A stretch of 61,906 nt of DNA from Halopseudomonas sabulinigri. Its GTDB lineage: Bacteria; Pseudomonadota; Gammaproteobacteria; Pseudomonadales; Pseudomonadaceae. Numbering within the stretch: position 1 is the first letter of the stretch; the number at the start of each line of letters is the position of its first letter. The position numbers and the translations under genes are program-made. The notes under the pieces were generated by a model. The model made no database searches and was not told the DNA's origin. It was given only the letters and a program-made list of their open reading frames with translations. Of this stretch, positions 10,480-21,180 are shown piece by piece. The stretch is taken from the NCBI GenBank assembly GCA_011053055.1, contig DRHT01000023.1, positions 1 through 61,906 on the forward strand, given 5' to 3'.

Positions 10480-11370
10480 ATGCGTGCCTTACTCCTCACA
10501 CTTCCTCTGCTGATTAGCCCTTGCATCATGGCCGGCAGCATCTATAAATACACCGACGCCAATGGTGTAACGACCTATACCGATCAAAAAGTATCTGGCG
10601 CCGAGGTTATCGTCTTCCGCGATGCCATGGTCGAAAATGTTGACCGCCAGGTGTATGTCACCAAAAGCAGCCACGCCGGCGGTGAGACCCTGATTGTGCA
10701 CAACGACCTCTACGCGCCGGTCGAAGTAAAGCTGAGCATCAGCAACGCGCAGAATGTCAGCGGCGTGCCGCGCGAACCTATCACTTGGGTAATGCAGCCC
10801 CGCCAGGAGCTGCGCCTACTGACGCTGCAGGCCACCGGCACCGGCAAAGTCCACTACGATTATAAGCTGGAGCACGCGCTGGGCGATCCGCGCGCCAAGC
10901 AGTCATTAACCTACTATCCCCTGCCTTGGCGTGGCGGACCTTTCCGCCTGACCCAAGGTCCTGGCGGTCGCTACAGCCATACCGGTGTGAAAGGCCGCTA
11001 TGCTATGGATATCGCTATGCCTGAAGGTACGCCCATTGTTGCGGCGCGCAGCGGCCTGGTGGTCAAGACCGAGAACAGCCAGACCGGACGTGGCAATAAT
11101 CCTTCCGGCAACTTTGTACGGTTGCTGCACGACGACGGCACCATGAGCGTTTATTTGCACCTCAAGCGTGGCTCGGTGAACGTCACCGAAGGCCAGCGGA
11201 TCAATACCGGGCAGCTGCTCGCGCTATCTGGTAATACCGGCAACAGCACCGGTCCGCATCTGCACTTTGTAGTGCAGAAGAACGTTGGCCTGGAGACGGT
11301 TTCCATTCCCTTTGAGTTTGCCCAGCCGGTCGATACCCTGCCCAACTTTGCGGTGGGCGGCGAGCCATAA
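10480..11370 (+). CDS. M23 metallopeptidase with N-terminal DUF4124 domain
   Basis: This is probably an exported or periplasmic peptidoglycan endopeptidase, or an EnvC/NlpD-like factor. A signal peptide (MRALLLTLPLLISPCIMAG) is followed by a DUF4124 segment, IYKYTDANGVTTYTDQK. A beta-rich middle precedes the LytM/M23 domain. Zinc-site elements are the His and Asp in SHTGVKGRYAMD, the His of YLHL and the closing HLHF. The 296-residue gene ends shortly before a bidirectional terminator shared with rpmG. Confidence 0.9.
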   Translation: MRALLLTLPLLISPCIMAGSIYKYTDANGVTTYTDQKVSGAEVIVFRDAMVENVDRQVYVTKSSHAGGETLIVHNDLYAPVEVKLSISNAQNVSGVPREPITWVMQPRQELRLLTLQATGTGKVHYDYKLEHALGDPRAKQSLTYYPLPWRGGPFRLTQGPGGRYSHTGVKGRYAMDIAMPEGTPIVAARSGLVVKTENSQTGRGNNPSGNFVRLLHDDGTMSVYLHLKRGSVNVTEGQRINTGQLLALSGNTGNSTGPHLHFVVQKNVGLETVSIPFEFAQPVDTLPNFAVGGEP

Positions 11371-11420
11371 CCGTTGCCTGTCTTAGCTTTCACGTATAGC
11401 GCCAGCATTTTTCAGCAGGC

Positions 11421-11453
11421 AACAAAAAACCCGCACAAGGCGGGTTTTTTGTT
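11421..11453. terminator. Bidirectional terminator between M23 peptidase and rpmG
   Basis: A 14-bp stem (11421-11434 with 11440-11453) has A-rich and T-rich outer ends and a five-base loop. Because A and T runs flank a GC core, it can stop transcription from both convergent units. Confidence 0.9.
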
Positions 11454-11467
11454 AGTTAGCGTCGATC

Positions 11468-11623
11468 TTATTTGATCTTGGCTTCCTTGTAAGGCACGTG
11501 CTTGCGTACAACCGGATCGAACTTCTTGATTTCGATCTTATCGGGAGTAGTACGCTTGTTCTTGTCGGTAGTGTAAAAGTGACCAGTACCGGCAGTAGAG
11601 ACCAAACGAATCAATTCGCGCAT
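11468..11623 (-). CDS. rpmG: 50S ribosomal protein bL33
   Basis: The 51-residue product starts [20 protein letters not shown] and ends [19 protein letters not shown]. It is the Cys-free form of L33, without zinc ligands. The start at 11623 follows GGAG in the 11-bp gap after rpmB, giving the classic rpmB-rpmG pair. Confidence 0.97.
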   Translation of the reverse strand: MRELIRLVSTAGTGHFYTTDKNKRTTPDKIEIKKFDPVVRKHVPYKEAKIK

Positions 11624-11634
11624 GGAACTGCTCC

Positions 11635-11871
11635 TTAAACTTTTTCGCCGCGGGCGCGGATTTCAGTCAAAACGACGTCGATGCCGCGCTTGTCGATAAT
11701 GCGCATGCCTTTGACAGACGTGCGCAGACGGACGAAACGCTTTTCTGATTCAACCCAAAACCGATGGTGCTGCAGGTTAGGCAGAAAACGACGCTTGGAT
11801 CTGTTGTTAGCGTGGGAAACATTGTTCCCAGTCACTGGACCTTTACCGGTCACCTGACATACTCGAGACAT
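11635..11871 (-). CDS. rpmB: 50S ribosomal protein bL28
   Basis: The 78-residue product starts [20 protein letters not shown], the invariant L28 N-terminus, and ends [13 protein letters not shown] longer in-frame upstream stretch is not conserved, and GAGAGGG lies just before the chosen ATG at 11871. It is first in the rpmB-rpmG operon. The 249 bases between it and radC probably hold its promoter; I see no other gene there. Confidence 0.97.
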   Translation of the reverse strand: MSRVCQVTGKGPVTGNNVSHANNRSKRRFLPNLQHHRFWVESEKRFVRLRTSVKGMRIIDKRGIDVVLTEIRARGEKV

Positions 11872-12120
11872 GGTTAACCCTCTCCAACCAATTGCCCAAC
11901 CCAAACTGGTTGGAAGCCATAAAATAATCTGTTGTCCAGCCGGGGCAGCCGGTATTAACCAGCCTGTAAAAACGCAAATACAGGTGTAGCCCCGAGAAGA
12001 GCGGAGCTTTATACCAAAAACACTTCCACCAGGCAATAATTATTCGCGCTGACTGCGGACGGGCGGTCAAGCGCATAATCAGATTTTCACCCTCTAGAGC
12101 CCACCCCGCAAGGGCTACGC

Positions 12121-12795
12121 TCATAATAAGCCACGTTCGGCGAAAGAAACCGGATCACCGTCACCCACAACCAAGTGATCGAGCACGCGAATATCCAACA
12201 GCGCCAGACTTTCCTTCAACCGACGAGTCAACTGCAGATCTGATTGGCTTGGCTCAGCCACTCCCGATGGATGATTGTGCGTCAGGATCAACGCCGCCGC
12301 GTTGTGCGCCAACGCTCGTTTGATCACCTCGCGCGGATAAACACTGGCGCTGTCGAGCGTACCGCGAAACAGTTCTTCGAAAGCAATCACACGATGCTGG
12401 TTATCCAGAAACAGGCAGGCGAACACTTCGTGTTGCAGCCCCATCAGGCGACTTTTAAGAAATTGCCTTACTGCACCAGGCGAAGTCAGTGCACAGCCGC
12501 GCTTGAGATCTTCAAACAAATGCCGCCTGCCCATCTCCAGCACAGCCTGCAACTGAGCGTACTTAGCAGGCCCTAATCCGCCGTGCTGACTAAACTCGCG
12601 CAAATCCGCCTGTAACAGACCACGCAGGCTGCCAAACCCGCTGAGCAGGTCGCGCGCAAGATCGACCGCGCTGCGACCGGGTAGACCCGTACGTAGAAAG
12701 ATAGCCAGCAGCTCAGCATCTGATAAGGCAGCGGCGCCCTGCGCCAACAACTTTTCCCGCGGCCGTTCAGCTAACGGCCAATCTGTTATCGCCAT
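12121..12795 (-). CDS. radC: RadC family JAB1/MPN-domain protein
   Basis: This JAMM-motif protein was historically linked to DNA repair, but its biochemical role is unresolved. The N-terminal helix-hairpin-helix region ([20 protein letters not shown]) precedes the MPN domain with HNHPSG and the downstream Asp of QSDLQLT. I chose [17 protein letters not shown] at 12795 because it aligns with Pseudomonas RadC and sits nine bases from AAGGAG; an ATG two codons earlier would be only three bases from it. It is divergent from coaBC, as in Pseudomonas. Confidence 0.93.
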   Translation of the reverse strand: MAITDWPLAERPREKLLAQGAAALSDAELLAIFLRTGLPGRSAVDLARDLLSGFGSLRGLLQADLREFSQHGGLGPAKYAQLQAVLEMGRRHLFEDLKRGCALTSPGAVRQFLKSRLMGLQHEVFACLFLDNQHRVIAFEELFRGTLDSASVYPREVIKRALAHNAAALILTHNHPSGVAEPSQSDLQLTRRLKESLALLDIRVLDHLVVGDGDPVSFAERGLL

Positions 12796-12995
12796 ATTCA
12801 TCTGCTCCTTGGCTATGCAGCGCATACATCCATGCCGCGCGTTATCCGCTCGAACCTCAAATACCCGAAATTGAACCGCTCAAACAGTGCCCCAATCCGC
12901 TGTTGCGGGATCACTCAGAACCGGCCCTGTGCTATCGTAGCGAGCATTTACCGGGCGCTCCACGGGCGTCGGTGCAGCATGAGGGGGAGTTCACA

Positions 12996-14222
12996 ATGCA
13001 GCCGTTGATCAACAAGCAAGTAGTACTGGGCGTTAGTGGTGGCATTGCCGCTTATAAAAGCGCGGAATTGATCCGTCGCCTGCGCGATGCGGGTGCCGAG
13101 GTGCGCGTGGTAATGACCAAGGCAGCGCGCGAATTCATTACCCCAATGACCTTACAGGCGCTGTCTGGCCACCCGGTGCACGGGGACTTGCTGGATCCGG
13201 AAGCGGAAGCCGCCATGGGGCATATCGAGCTGGCCCGCTGGGCCGACTTGGTATTGATCGCCCCGGCCACCGCCGACCTGATGGCGCGTCTTGCCCAGGG
13301 CCGTGGCGACGACCTGCTCACCACCCTGGTACTGGCCACCGACGCACCCATTGCCCTCGCTCCAGCGATGAATCAGGCCATGTGGCGCGACGCGGCCACG
13401 CAAGCCAATCTGCAGCTGCTGTTAACGCGCAAAGTGCATGTGTTCGGCCCGGGCAGCGGTGAACAGGCCTGCGGCGACGTCGGCCCCGGCCGCATGCTTG
13501 AACCTACCGACATTGCCGCGCGCGCCGCTGAGTGTTTTGAGCGCGGCATTCTGAGTGGCAAACACGTGTTGATCAACGCCGGTCCAACCCGCGAGGCTAT
13601 CGACCCGGTGCGTTATATCTCCAACCATAGCTCCGGCAAGATGGGCTTCGCGCTGGCCGAAGCCGCCGTTGAGGCTGGCGCCCGGGTAACCCTGGTCGCT
13701 GGGCCAGTTAACCTGCCGACACCCGCTCGCGTGCAGCGGGTGGATGTGGTCAGCGCCGAGGAGATGCTAGCGGCTTGCCAAGCCGCGCTGCCGGCCGATC
13801 TGTTCATCGCTTCCGCCGCCGTGGCCGACTACCGGCCAGCCAGTTGCGCCGAACAGAAGATGAAGAAATCACCTGACAGCGACGATGGCATGACCCTCAC
13901 GCTAGTGCGCAACCCGGACATTCTCGCCACTCTGGCCGAGCATCCGCAGCGCCCCTGGGCTGTTGGCTTCGCTGCCGAAACCCATGATTTGATGAACTAC
14001 GCTGCAGACAAGTTGCAGCGCAAAAAACTCGACTTGATCATCGCCAATGATGTCAGCCAGAGCGGTATCGGCTTTAATAGTGATGATAACGCCGTAACCC
14101 TGATCGACCGTGCCCTGCACAGCATCTCGCTACCGCGCGCCAGCAAAGCCAAATTGGCGCGCGAGATCATTGGTCGAATCGCCAGCTTGATGGCGTCAAC
14201 TGACAGTAAAAAGGAAGCCTGA
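12996..14222 (+). CDS. coaBC: Bifunctional phosphopantothenoylcysteine decarboxylase / phosphopantothenate-cysteine ligase
   Basis: This catalyses two successive steps of coenzyme A synthesis. The CoaC half starts [14 protein letters not shown] and carries the FMN-site loop with [12 protein letters not shown]. The CoaB half starts near residue 190 with [20 protein letters not shown], followed by [11 protein letters not shown] and [11 protein letters not shown]. The start at 12996 follows AGGGGGAG and gives 408 residues, the usual length. Its TGA overlaps the dut ATG by one base. Confidence 0.97.
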   Translation: MQPLINKQVVLGVSGGIAAYKSAELIRRLRDAGAEVRVVMTKAAREFITPMTLQALSGHPVHGDLLDPEAEAAMGHIELARWADLVLIAPATADLMARLAQGRGDDLLTTLVLATDAPIALAPAMNQAMWRDAATQANLQLLLTRKVHVFGPGSGEQACGDVGPGRMLEPTDIAARAAECFERGILSGKHVLINAGPTREAIDPVRYISNHSSGKMGFALAEAAVEAGARVTLVAGPVNLPTPARVQRVDVVSAEEMLAACQAALPADLFIASAAVADYRPASCAEQKMKKSPDSDDGMTLTLVRNPDILATLAEHPQRPWAVGFAAETHDLMNYAADKLQRKKLDLIIANDVSQSGIGFNSDDNAVTLIDRALHSISLPRASKAKLAREIIGRIASLMASTDSKKEA

Positions 14223-14677
14223 TGCACGCCTTGCAAGCCAAAGTACTCGATGCCCGTCTCGGCGCCGAATGGCCGCTACCCGCCTATGCCACGACTGGCT
14301 CGGCCGGCCTTGATCTGCGTGCAATGGTGCAGGAACCGCTGCATTTACAACCGGGCGAAACCCAACTATTACCAACGGGATTAGCCATTCACATCGCCGA
14401 CCCAGGACTAGCCGCGATGATTCTGCCGCGTTCCGGCTTGGGACATAAGCACGGTATCGTGTTGGGTAACCTGGTCGGCTTGATCGACTCCGATTATCAG
14501 GGCCAGCTGATGGTCTCATGCTGGAATCGCAGCGATACTGCGTTCACCATCAACCCCGGCGAGCGCATCGCTCAGCTGGTATTGGTGCCCGTTTTGCAGG
14601 CAAGGTTTGAAATCGTCGAGGAATTTGACGACAGCCAGCGCGGGTCTGGCGGCTTCGGCCATACTGGCAGCCACTGA
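14222..14677 (+). CDS. dut: dUTP diphosphatase
   Basis: This trimeric enzyme hydrolyses dUTP to dUMP and keeps uracil out of DNA. The 151-residue protein has the five dUTPase motifs, including [29 protein letters not shown] and the C-terminal [12 protein letters not shown] that closes over the active site. It is coupled to coaBC by a TGATG overlap and followed within 45 bases by algC. Confidence 0.97.
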   Translation: MHALQAKVLDARLGAEWPLPAYATTGSAGLDLRAMVQEPLHLQPGETQLLPTGLAIHIADPGLAAMILPRSGLGHKHGIVLGNLVGLIDSDYQGQLMVSCWNRSDTAFTINPGERIAQLVLVPVLQARFEIVEEFDDSQRGSGGFGHTGSH

Positions 14678-14720
14678 GTCAGCCACGCAATTCCACTTTT
14701 GCAGGGAGGCAAGGACCACA

Positions 14721-17228
14721 ATGAAAATGAAAAAAACAGACGCTAAGGCTGGACTACCCAACACCGCGATGCCGCTGGGCATGGCGATTATTGGTGTGGC
14801 CGCCGGCGCCGCCATGTTGTGGTTGGCACTGACAGGTGTGACCGGCCAGCGCAATGATGAATTGGTAGAGAGCTACGCCACTCAGCAGCTGGCTGGCATC
14901 AACCAGAGCATGCAGCAACTGCAGGCCGACCTTGCCCAGCTGGCTACCAACCCGCAGCTGCAAGTCGCGCTCAATCAAGGCGGCAGTAGCACCATCGACC
15001 GCTTGTTGCGCTATCAGGTAGCCCACACCCTGGCCATTTATACCGCCGCACCAGGACAAGCCGAACTGGTGCGCAATGGCAGCGCGCCGCTGAGTTTCGC
15101 AGCGCTCGACATGATTCGCCGTGCCGAGCGCGGGCTAGCGGTACCGCTGGAAGCACACAACATTGACGGCGAGTGGCGACTGTATGGGGTAAAGCCCTTG
15201 CGCGCCTCGGATAAAGCCCCTATCGGGGGCACCCTGACCGGGGTTTTTCAGCTTGAACGGGTACTCAACGGACTACCGATGCTGGCCGACAATACTGGCC
15301 AAGTCAGCCTGATTCAGCAGTTTCCAGGTTCCGCCGAGCAAGTGCTTTTCAAGCGCGGCAGCGGCAACGGCGAAGCGGTGCGCCTGACCACCAGCAACCC
15401 TGCATGGCAGATCGAGTTCAAGGCTGGCAGCGGCTTGTCTCACAGCAGTGCCGATCCGTTGCTGCTGGTTGGCGCCGCGTTGCTAGCACTATTGGGCGGC
15501 CTGTTCGGCATGCTCTGGCTGCAGCGCAGCTGGACGAGCAGCCTGCGCACCGACAGCCACACTTTGACCCAGCTCACGCTGGGCCATAAAGCTGCCGGTT
15601 TGGAGCTGAGCCCACTGGAGCCACTGGCGCAAAACATCATGCAACTGGTCAAGCGCTCGGGTCAGACTCTGGGCGCCTCGCCAAAGCGCGAAGATGCACC
15701 CGCCGTTGAAACCAAAGCCCGCAAGAAGGCCGGCGACAACCTCACGAATCCGCTATTTCAAGATACCGACATTCTCGATATCGACATCGATATCCTCGAT
15801 GACGGTGACCCTTTTGCAATGAGCGAAACGGGCACACCCGCAGCGCCTAGCATCCCCGCACTGCCGAATGAGATTTTTCGTGCCTATGACATCCGTGGCG
15901 TGGTGGGCAAAAGCCTGACCGAAGAGTACGTCTATTGGCTGGGCCGCAGTATCGGCAGCGCGTCCATCGACGCAGGCGAGCCGCGCGTGATGGTCGCTCG
16001 CGATGGCCGCCTATCCGGCCCAGCGCTGAGCGAACAACTCATCAAAGGTCTGATGGAGAGCGGCTGTGCGGTTACTGATTTGGGTATGGTGCCCACGCCC
16101 GTACTCTATTTCGCCACTCACACCACTGGTGCCACTTCTGGCGTCATGCTGACGGGCAGCCACAATCCACCGGCCTACAACGGCCTAAAAATCGTGGTGG
16201 CGGGCGAAACACTTTACGGCGAGCAGATCAGCGCGCTGAACCAGCGTCTGCGTGACAACAAACTGCAGTCTGGCTCCGGCAGCCGCGAGCAGCTCAACAT
16301 CCTCGGCGACTACCAGCAATACATCTTCGACGACGTCGTCATGGCCCGCCCACTCAAGGTCGTAGTGGATTGCGGTAACGGCGTTGGCGGCGTTATCGCC
16401 CAGCAATTGCTGGAAGGCATTGGCTGCCAGGTGATTCCGCTGTACTGCGAGGTCGACGGCCTATTCCCCAATCATCATCCGGACCCAGGCAAGCCGGAGA
16501 ACCTGGTCGAATTGATCAATACCGTCAAACGCGAGGGCGCGGACCTGGGTGTCGCCCTCGATGGCGATGCCGACCGCATCGGGTTTGTCACCGAAACCGG
16601 CGAGATGGTCTATCCCGACCGGCTGTTGATGCTGTTTGCTGAAGACATTGTGACTCGCCACCCCGGTGCCGACATCATCTTTGATGTCAAATGCACGCGC
16701 CAGCTACCTGCGCTGATCAATCGCGCCGGCGGACGCCCGGTTATGTGGAAGTCAGGTCATTCGCTGATTAAAGCCAAGATGAAAGAAACCGGCGCCTTGC
16801 TCGGCGGCGAAATGAGCGGCCATGTGTTCTTCAAAGAACGTTGGTTCGGCTTTGATGATGGGCTCTACAGTGCGTGCCGTTTGCTGGAGATTCTTTCCAT
16901 GCAGCCCGACACTGCGAGTGACGTGATGGCCCGCTACCCTGCTGGCATCAGCACACCAGAAATCAATCTGGCCGTGGGCGAGACGCAGAAGTTTGCGATC
17001 ATCAAGGCACTCGGCCAGCAGGCTGACTGGGGTGATGGCAAGATCACTACGCTGGACGGTATCCGCGTCGACTTTCCCACCAGCTGGGGTTTGATTCGCG
17101 CCTCCAACACCACACCGGTGCTGGTATTGCGCTTTGAGGCCGAACAACAGGAAGAGCTGGAGCGGGTAAAACAATTATTCCGGGAGCAACTGCAGTTAGC
17201 GGCCCCCGAAGTTAAAATCACGTTCTGA
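14721..17228 (+). CDS. algC: Phosphomannomutase/phosphoglucomutase with long membrane N-terminal extension
   Basis: AlgC interconverts 6- and 1-phosphates of mannose and glucose for alginate, LPS and rhamnolipid precursors. The C-terminal catalytic half (about 380-835) begins FRAYDIRGVVGKSL. It carries the phosphoserine loop TGSHNP (Ser about 480), the metal loop DGDADRIG and the sugar loop GGEMSGH. The first roughly 380 residues are an extra module with membrane helices near 12-34 and 244-268 enclosing a periplasm-like segment, then an Asp-rich linker. AAGGA precedes the ATG at 14721. Such an extension occurs in Pseudomonas AlgC annotations, but its role is not known to me. Confidence 0.93.
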   Translation: MKMKKTDAKAGLPNTAMPLGMAIIGVAAGAAMLWLALTGVTGQRNDELVESYATQQLAGINQSMQQLQADLAQLATNPQLQVALNQGGSSTIDRLLRYQVAHTLAIYTAAPGQAELVRNGSAPLSFAALDMIRRAERGLAVPLEAHNIDGEWRLYGVKPLRASDKAPIGGTLTGVFQLERVLNGLPMLADNTGQVSLIQQFPGSAEQVLFKRGSGNGEAVRLTTSNPAWQIEFKAGSGLSHSSADPLLLVGAALLALLGGLFGMLWLQRSWTSSLRTDSHTLTQLTLGHKAAGLELSPLEPLAQNIMQLVKRSGQTLGASPKREDAPAVETKARKKAGDNLTNPLFQDTDILDIDIDILDDGDPFAMSETGTPAAPSIPALPNEIFRAYDIRGVVGKSLTEEYVYWLGRSIGSASIDAGEPRVMVARDGRLSGPALSEQLIKGLMESGCAVTDLGMVPTPVLYFATHTTGATSGVMLTGSHNPPAYNGLKIVVAGETLYGEQISALNQRLRDNKLQSGSGSREQLNILGDYQQYIFDDVVMARPLKVVVDCGNGVGGVIAQQLLEGIGCQVIPLYCEVDGLFPNHHPDPGKPENLVELINTVKREGADLGVALDGDADRIGFVTETGEMVYPDRLLMLFAEDIVTRHPGADIIFDVKCTRQLPALINRAGGRPVMWKSGHSLIKAKMKETGALLGGEMSGHVFFKERWFGFDDGLYSACRLLEILSMQPDTASDVMARYPAGISTPEINLAVGETQKFAIIKALGQQADWGDGKITTLDGIRVDFPTSWGLIRASNTTPVLVLRFEAEQQEELERVKQLFREQLQLAAPEVKITF

Positions 17229-17245
17229 TCGAAATCAGGAGATAG

Positions 17246-18160
<915 letters not shown>

Positions 18161-18162
18161 GC

Positions 18163-18609
18163 ATGCAGCAGGCTGATTTTCGCTTTGGCTGTCCGCTGCG
18201 CGTGCGCTGGTCAGAAGCCGATCCGCAGGGCATCGTCTTCAACGGGCATTATCTGAATTATGCCGATGTAGGAGTGACCGAGTACTACCGTGAGCTCAAC
18301 GCGGCTAACCCTGGCCGCGAAGACTTGTCCGGGAACGAGTTTTTTGCGGTCAAAACACTACTGGAGTACCGCGCATCGGCATTTTTTGATGACCTGCTGG
18401 ATATTCAGCTACGGGTGTCGCGCATTGGTAACAGCAGTATGAGCTTCACTTTAGGTATATTTCGTGAGGGGCAGCTGCTGGTTACTGGCGAAATTGTCTA
18501 CGTGCGTGCCGATCAGCAAACCAGAAGACCCTTGGCCATTCCCGCAGGCTTCAAGGCAGCGGTTCGCGCCTTTGAGCAGTTAGCCCCGGAAGAAGCTGTA
18601 CCAAGCTGA
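18163..18609 (+). CDS. Hotdog-fold acyl-CoA thioesterase
   Basis: The 148-residue protein is a 4-hydroxybenzoyl-CoA thioesterase/YbgC-type hotdog enzyme. The active-site segment reads SEADPQGIVFNGHYLNY, with the Asp of the D-x-x-G-I-V-F motif. It starts two bases after the argB stop and so is probably co-transcribed. The acyl substrate cannot be told from sequence. Confidence 0.85.
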   Translation: MQQADFRFGCPLRVRWSEADPQGIVFNGHYLNYADVGVTEYYRELNAANPGREDLSGNEFFAVKTLLEYRASAFFDDLLDIQLRVSRIGNSSMSFTLGIFREGQLLVTGEIVYVRADQQTRRPLAIPAGFKAAVRAFEQLAPEEAVPS

Positions 18610-18643
18610 GAGAGCGTCAAAAGCGCTGCTGTTTACGGCGGCG

Positions 18644-19249
18644 CTAGCGATCTTCATTGAGCAGAAATTCCAGCCGTTCGAGCTGCTTTTCAAAGTCGCT
18701 ATTAGTTTCGACGATTTCCTGCCGTTTACGGCTGATCAGCCGCTGCAGGCGCGCCGTTTCGGCATCTACGGCGGTAAGCTCGGCTAACAGGTCCGGATCG
18801 ACCTGCCGGCCGGCTCGCTCCGCCTGTGCCGCACGACCTTGCAGCTCTTCGCGTTCCACCTGAAGATCCTGGATGCTCGCCTTGGACGTGGATATCTGAT
18901 TTTCAATCTGCTGGATTTGACGACCCTGTGCGCGCTCCAGATCAGTCGATCCGCTGTACAGCCTCAGCAAATTGGCGTCGGCTGTGTGTTGCGCCTTCTG
19001 CTCCTCCAACGCCGCGCGATTGGCTTCGCGCTCAGCGGCTGTAGGCGCCGCCGGCACTATCAGCTTTACCCGGCCCTGCGAATCCAATACCTCGTATCCA
19101 CGACTAATAAACTGCGGCGGCACCCGGCTATCCAGCACGGTTACACCCTTATCGTCGATATACCGATACAGATCGGCATGCGCCAAGCTCGGCCCAAAGA
19201 CCACCAGCGCTAGCACAACCCAGTCCATCATCCGTTTAAATGCAGGCAC
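18644..19249 (-). CDS. Exported DUF4124 protein with coiled coil
   Basis: An N-terminal signal peptide (FKRMMDWVVLALVVFGPSLAHA) is followed by a DUF4124 segment, DLYRYIDDKGVTVLDSRVPP. A long charged helical coiled coil (about 75-200) follows, rich in Gln, Glu and Arg. This points to a periplasmic protein of unknown function. The GTG at 19249 keeps the basic n-region of the signal peptide; an ATG at 19231 is the alternative and neither has an ideal ribosome site. Confidence 0.75.
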   Translation of the reverse strand: MPAFKRMMDWVVLALVVFGPSLAHADLYRYIDDKGVTVLDSRVPPQFISRGYEVLDSQGRVKLIVPAAPTAAEREANRAALEEQKAQHTADANLLRLYSGSTDLERAQGRQIQQIENQISTSKASIQDLQVEREELQGRAAQAERAGRQVDPDLLAELTAVDAETARLQRLISRKRQEIVETNSDFEKQLERLEFLLNEDR

Positions 19250-19396
19250 ATCCTCGTCCTCTGCTTCGTGTTGGTGCAGCCTTCACGGCTGTCTTATGGC
19301 CAATTGGCATTATATCGGCAACGAACAGGCAGAGATTAACCTGTTCTGCTGTCTGTTTGCACCTATGGCCTACAACACGCGCGCGGTCAAGACGGA

Positions 19397-20041
19397 TCAG
19401 ATACCGTATTCGGCGCGATAAGCCTCTACTGCGGGGAGATGTTTCTGCAACTCAGCGTCATCTGCTATGAAACTCATAACCTGCGGAAGCGACACGATGC
19501 TGATGACCGGAATACCGAAATCACGCTCAACTTCCTGAATCGCAGACAATTCACCCTGACCACGTTCCTGCCGATCGAGTGCGATCATCACTGCTGCCGG
19601 CGTTGCGCCCTGCGCTTGAATGATCTGCATCACCTCCCGTACCGCGGTGCCAGCGGTGATCACATCATCAATGATCAACACTCGACCTTCTAGCGGCGCG
19701 CCCACCAATGTGCCACCTTCGCCATGATCTTTGGCTTCCTTACGATTGAAGCAGTAAGGTAGGTCACGATCAAAGCTGTCTGCCAGCGCCACCGCAGTAA
19801 CTGCTGCCAGCGGAATGCCCTTATAAGCCGGGCCGAAGATCACATCAACGTCCTTTAACTCACTGTGTACCAGTGCCTGAGCATAAAAGCGGCCAAGCCG
19901 GCTAAGCGAGCCACCGGTGTTAAATAAGCCTGCATTAAAAAAATACGGACTCTTGCGTCCGGACTTGAGGGTGAACTCACCAAAGCGCAATACCTTGCGA
20001 TCCAGTGCAAATCGAATGAATTCCCGCTGATATTCGTGCAT
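19397..20041 (-). CDS. pyrE: Orotate phosphoribosyltransferase
   Basis: This converts orotate and PRPP to OMP in pyrimidine synthesis. The 214-residue protein has the substrate segment [15 protein letters not shown] and the PRPP-binding motif [13 protein letters not shown]. It is divergent from crc with 72 bases between, the same arrangement as in other pseudomonads. Confidence 0.96.
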   Translation of the reverse strand: MHEYQREFIRFALDRKVLRFGEFTLKSGRKSPYFFNAGLFNTGGSLSRLGRFYAQALVHSELKDVDVIFGPAYKGIPLAAVTAVALADSFDRDLPYCFNRKEAKDHGEGGTLVGAPLEGRVLIIDDVITAGTAVREVMQIIQAQGATPAAVMIALDRQERGQGELSAIQEVERDFGIPVISIVSLPQVMSFIADDAELQKHLPAVEAYRAEYGI

Positions 20042-20113
20042 CTACACCCTCTTCGTTAACAAAAGTCAATCAAGCTCGGTTATCATACACCCACGTTTTT
20101 TGGGGGGCCATGC

Positions 20114-20893
20114 ATGCGAATTATCAGTCTAAACGTCAACGGAGTTAAGGCCGCAGCCGAACGCGGCCTGTTTGACTGGTTGCGCACGCAGGATGCGGAC
20201 GTCATTTGCCTGCAGGATATTCGGGTCACTGCCCCCGAATTGGAACAGGACCCCTACTGGATCGATGGCTACTGGCAGTACTGCTTTGAAGCCGAAGTAG
20301 CCAGCCAAGGCGGCGTAGCCATTTATACCCGCACAGCCCCCAAGGCAATCATCATGGGGCTAGGGTTCGAGTCGGCTGATCGCTATGGCCGCTTCATGCA
20401 AGCCGACTTCGACAAGGTCAGCATCGGCTCCTTGCTGCTGCCCACTGGCCGCGATGGCGACGCTGACTTGAATCAGAAATTCAAATTCATGGATGATTTC
20501 GCGAGCTACCTGAATAAGCAGCGTCGTAAGCGTCGCGAGTTCATTTACTGTGGTTCGCTCTATGTTGCCCACCTCAAGCTAGACGTGAAAAACTGGCGCG
20601 ACTGTCAGAATGAGCCCGGCTTCATGGCGCCTGAACGTGCCTGGATGGACGAAATCTACGGCAACATGGGTTACGTCGATGCGGTGCGCGAAGTCACTCG
20701 TGAGTCCGAACTTTACAGCTGGTGGCCAAACAGTGAGCAAGCAGAGAACCTGAATCTGGGTCTGCGCTTCGATTATCAGTTCCTCACACCTGGCCTGCGC
20801 CGCTTCGTCAAACAGGCGAAAATCCCGCGCAATGCCCGCTTTTCGCAGCATGCGCCCGTCATAGTCGATTACGACTGGACCCTATCGATCTAA
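20114..20893 (+). CDS. crc: Catabolite repression control protein Crc
   Basis: Crc works with Hfq to repress translation of catabolic genes in Pseudomonas. The 259-residue protein has an exonuclease III-like fold (MRIISLNVNGVKAAAERG) but matches Crc rather than XthA throughout, for example NQKFKFMDDFASYLNKQRRK and FSQHAPVIVDYDWTLSI at the C-terminus. From published work on P. aeruginosa, Crc has lost nuclease activity. Its neighbour pyrE supports the assignment. Confidence 0.94.
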   Translation: MRIISLNVNGVKAAAERGLFDWLRTQDADVICLQDIRVTAPELEQDPYWIDGYWQYCFEAEVASQGGVAIYTRTAPKAIIMGLGFESADRYGRFMQADFDKVSIGSLLLPTGRDGDADLNQKFKFMDDFASYLNKQRRKRREFIYCGSLYVAHLKLDVKNWRDCQNEPGFMAPERAWMDEIYGNMGYVDAVREVTRESELYSWWPNSEQAENLNLGLRFDYQFLTPGLRRFVKQAKIPRNARFSQHAPVIVDYDWTLSI

Positions 20894-20918
20894 CCTTCTC
20901 GCACTTTTTGCATCCCTT

Positions 20919-20943
20919 AGCAGCCACAGCACCTGGCTGCTTC
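20919..20943 (+). terminator. Possible crc terminator hairpin
   Basis: An 8-bp perfect stem (AGCAGCCA at 20919-20926 with TGGCTGCT at 20934-20941) lies 26 bases after the crc stop. The following T-run is short and broken (TTCTG), so termination is plausible but not certain. Confidence 0.45.
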
Positions 20944-21180
20944 TGCATGTGGGCGCAGAAAAACCGTGCAAATAACGCGACGCCAAATACAAACCACGTA
21001 TCTTTATTCAGCAATTACGACGTCTGATTTAGTGTGCGGCCCTCCGCAACCTGTGTGCCCCGTTATGCCTGAACCTGCAACGCAGACCGCTGGAAAGCCG
21101 CAGTGAACCGGCAAACGCCCTGCATCAGGCGCGCAGAACCCTGCCGTTCTGCAGCTGATCAGCGTATGCCTTGCACTGCC

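Noticed and set aside
20114-20893. Calling this gene exodeoxyribonuclease III
   Set aside because: The fold is shared, but the protein matches Crc along its whole length and lies beside pyrE as crc does.
20894-21180. 6S RNA, 4.5S RNA or tmRNA in the crc-DUF4870 gap
   Set aside because: The sequence does not match the conserved parts of these RNAs that I know; only unnamed hairpins are seen.
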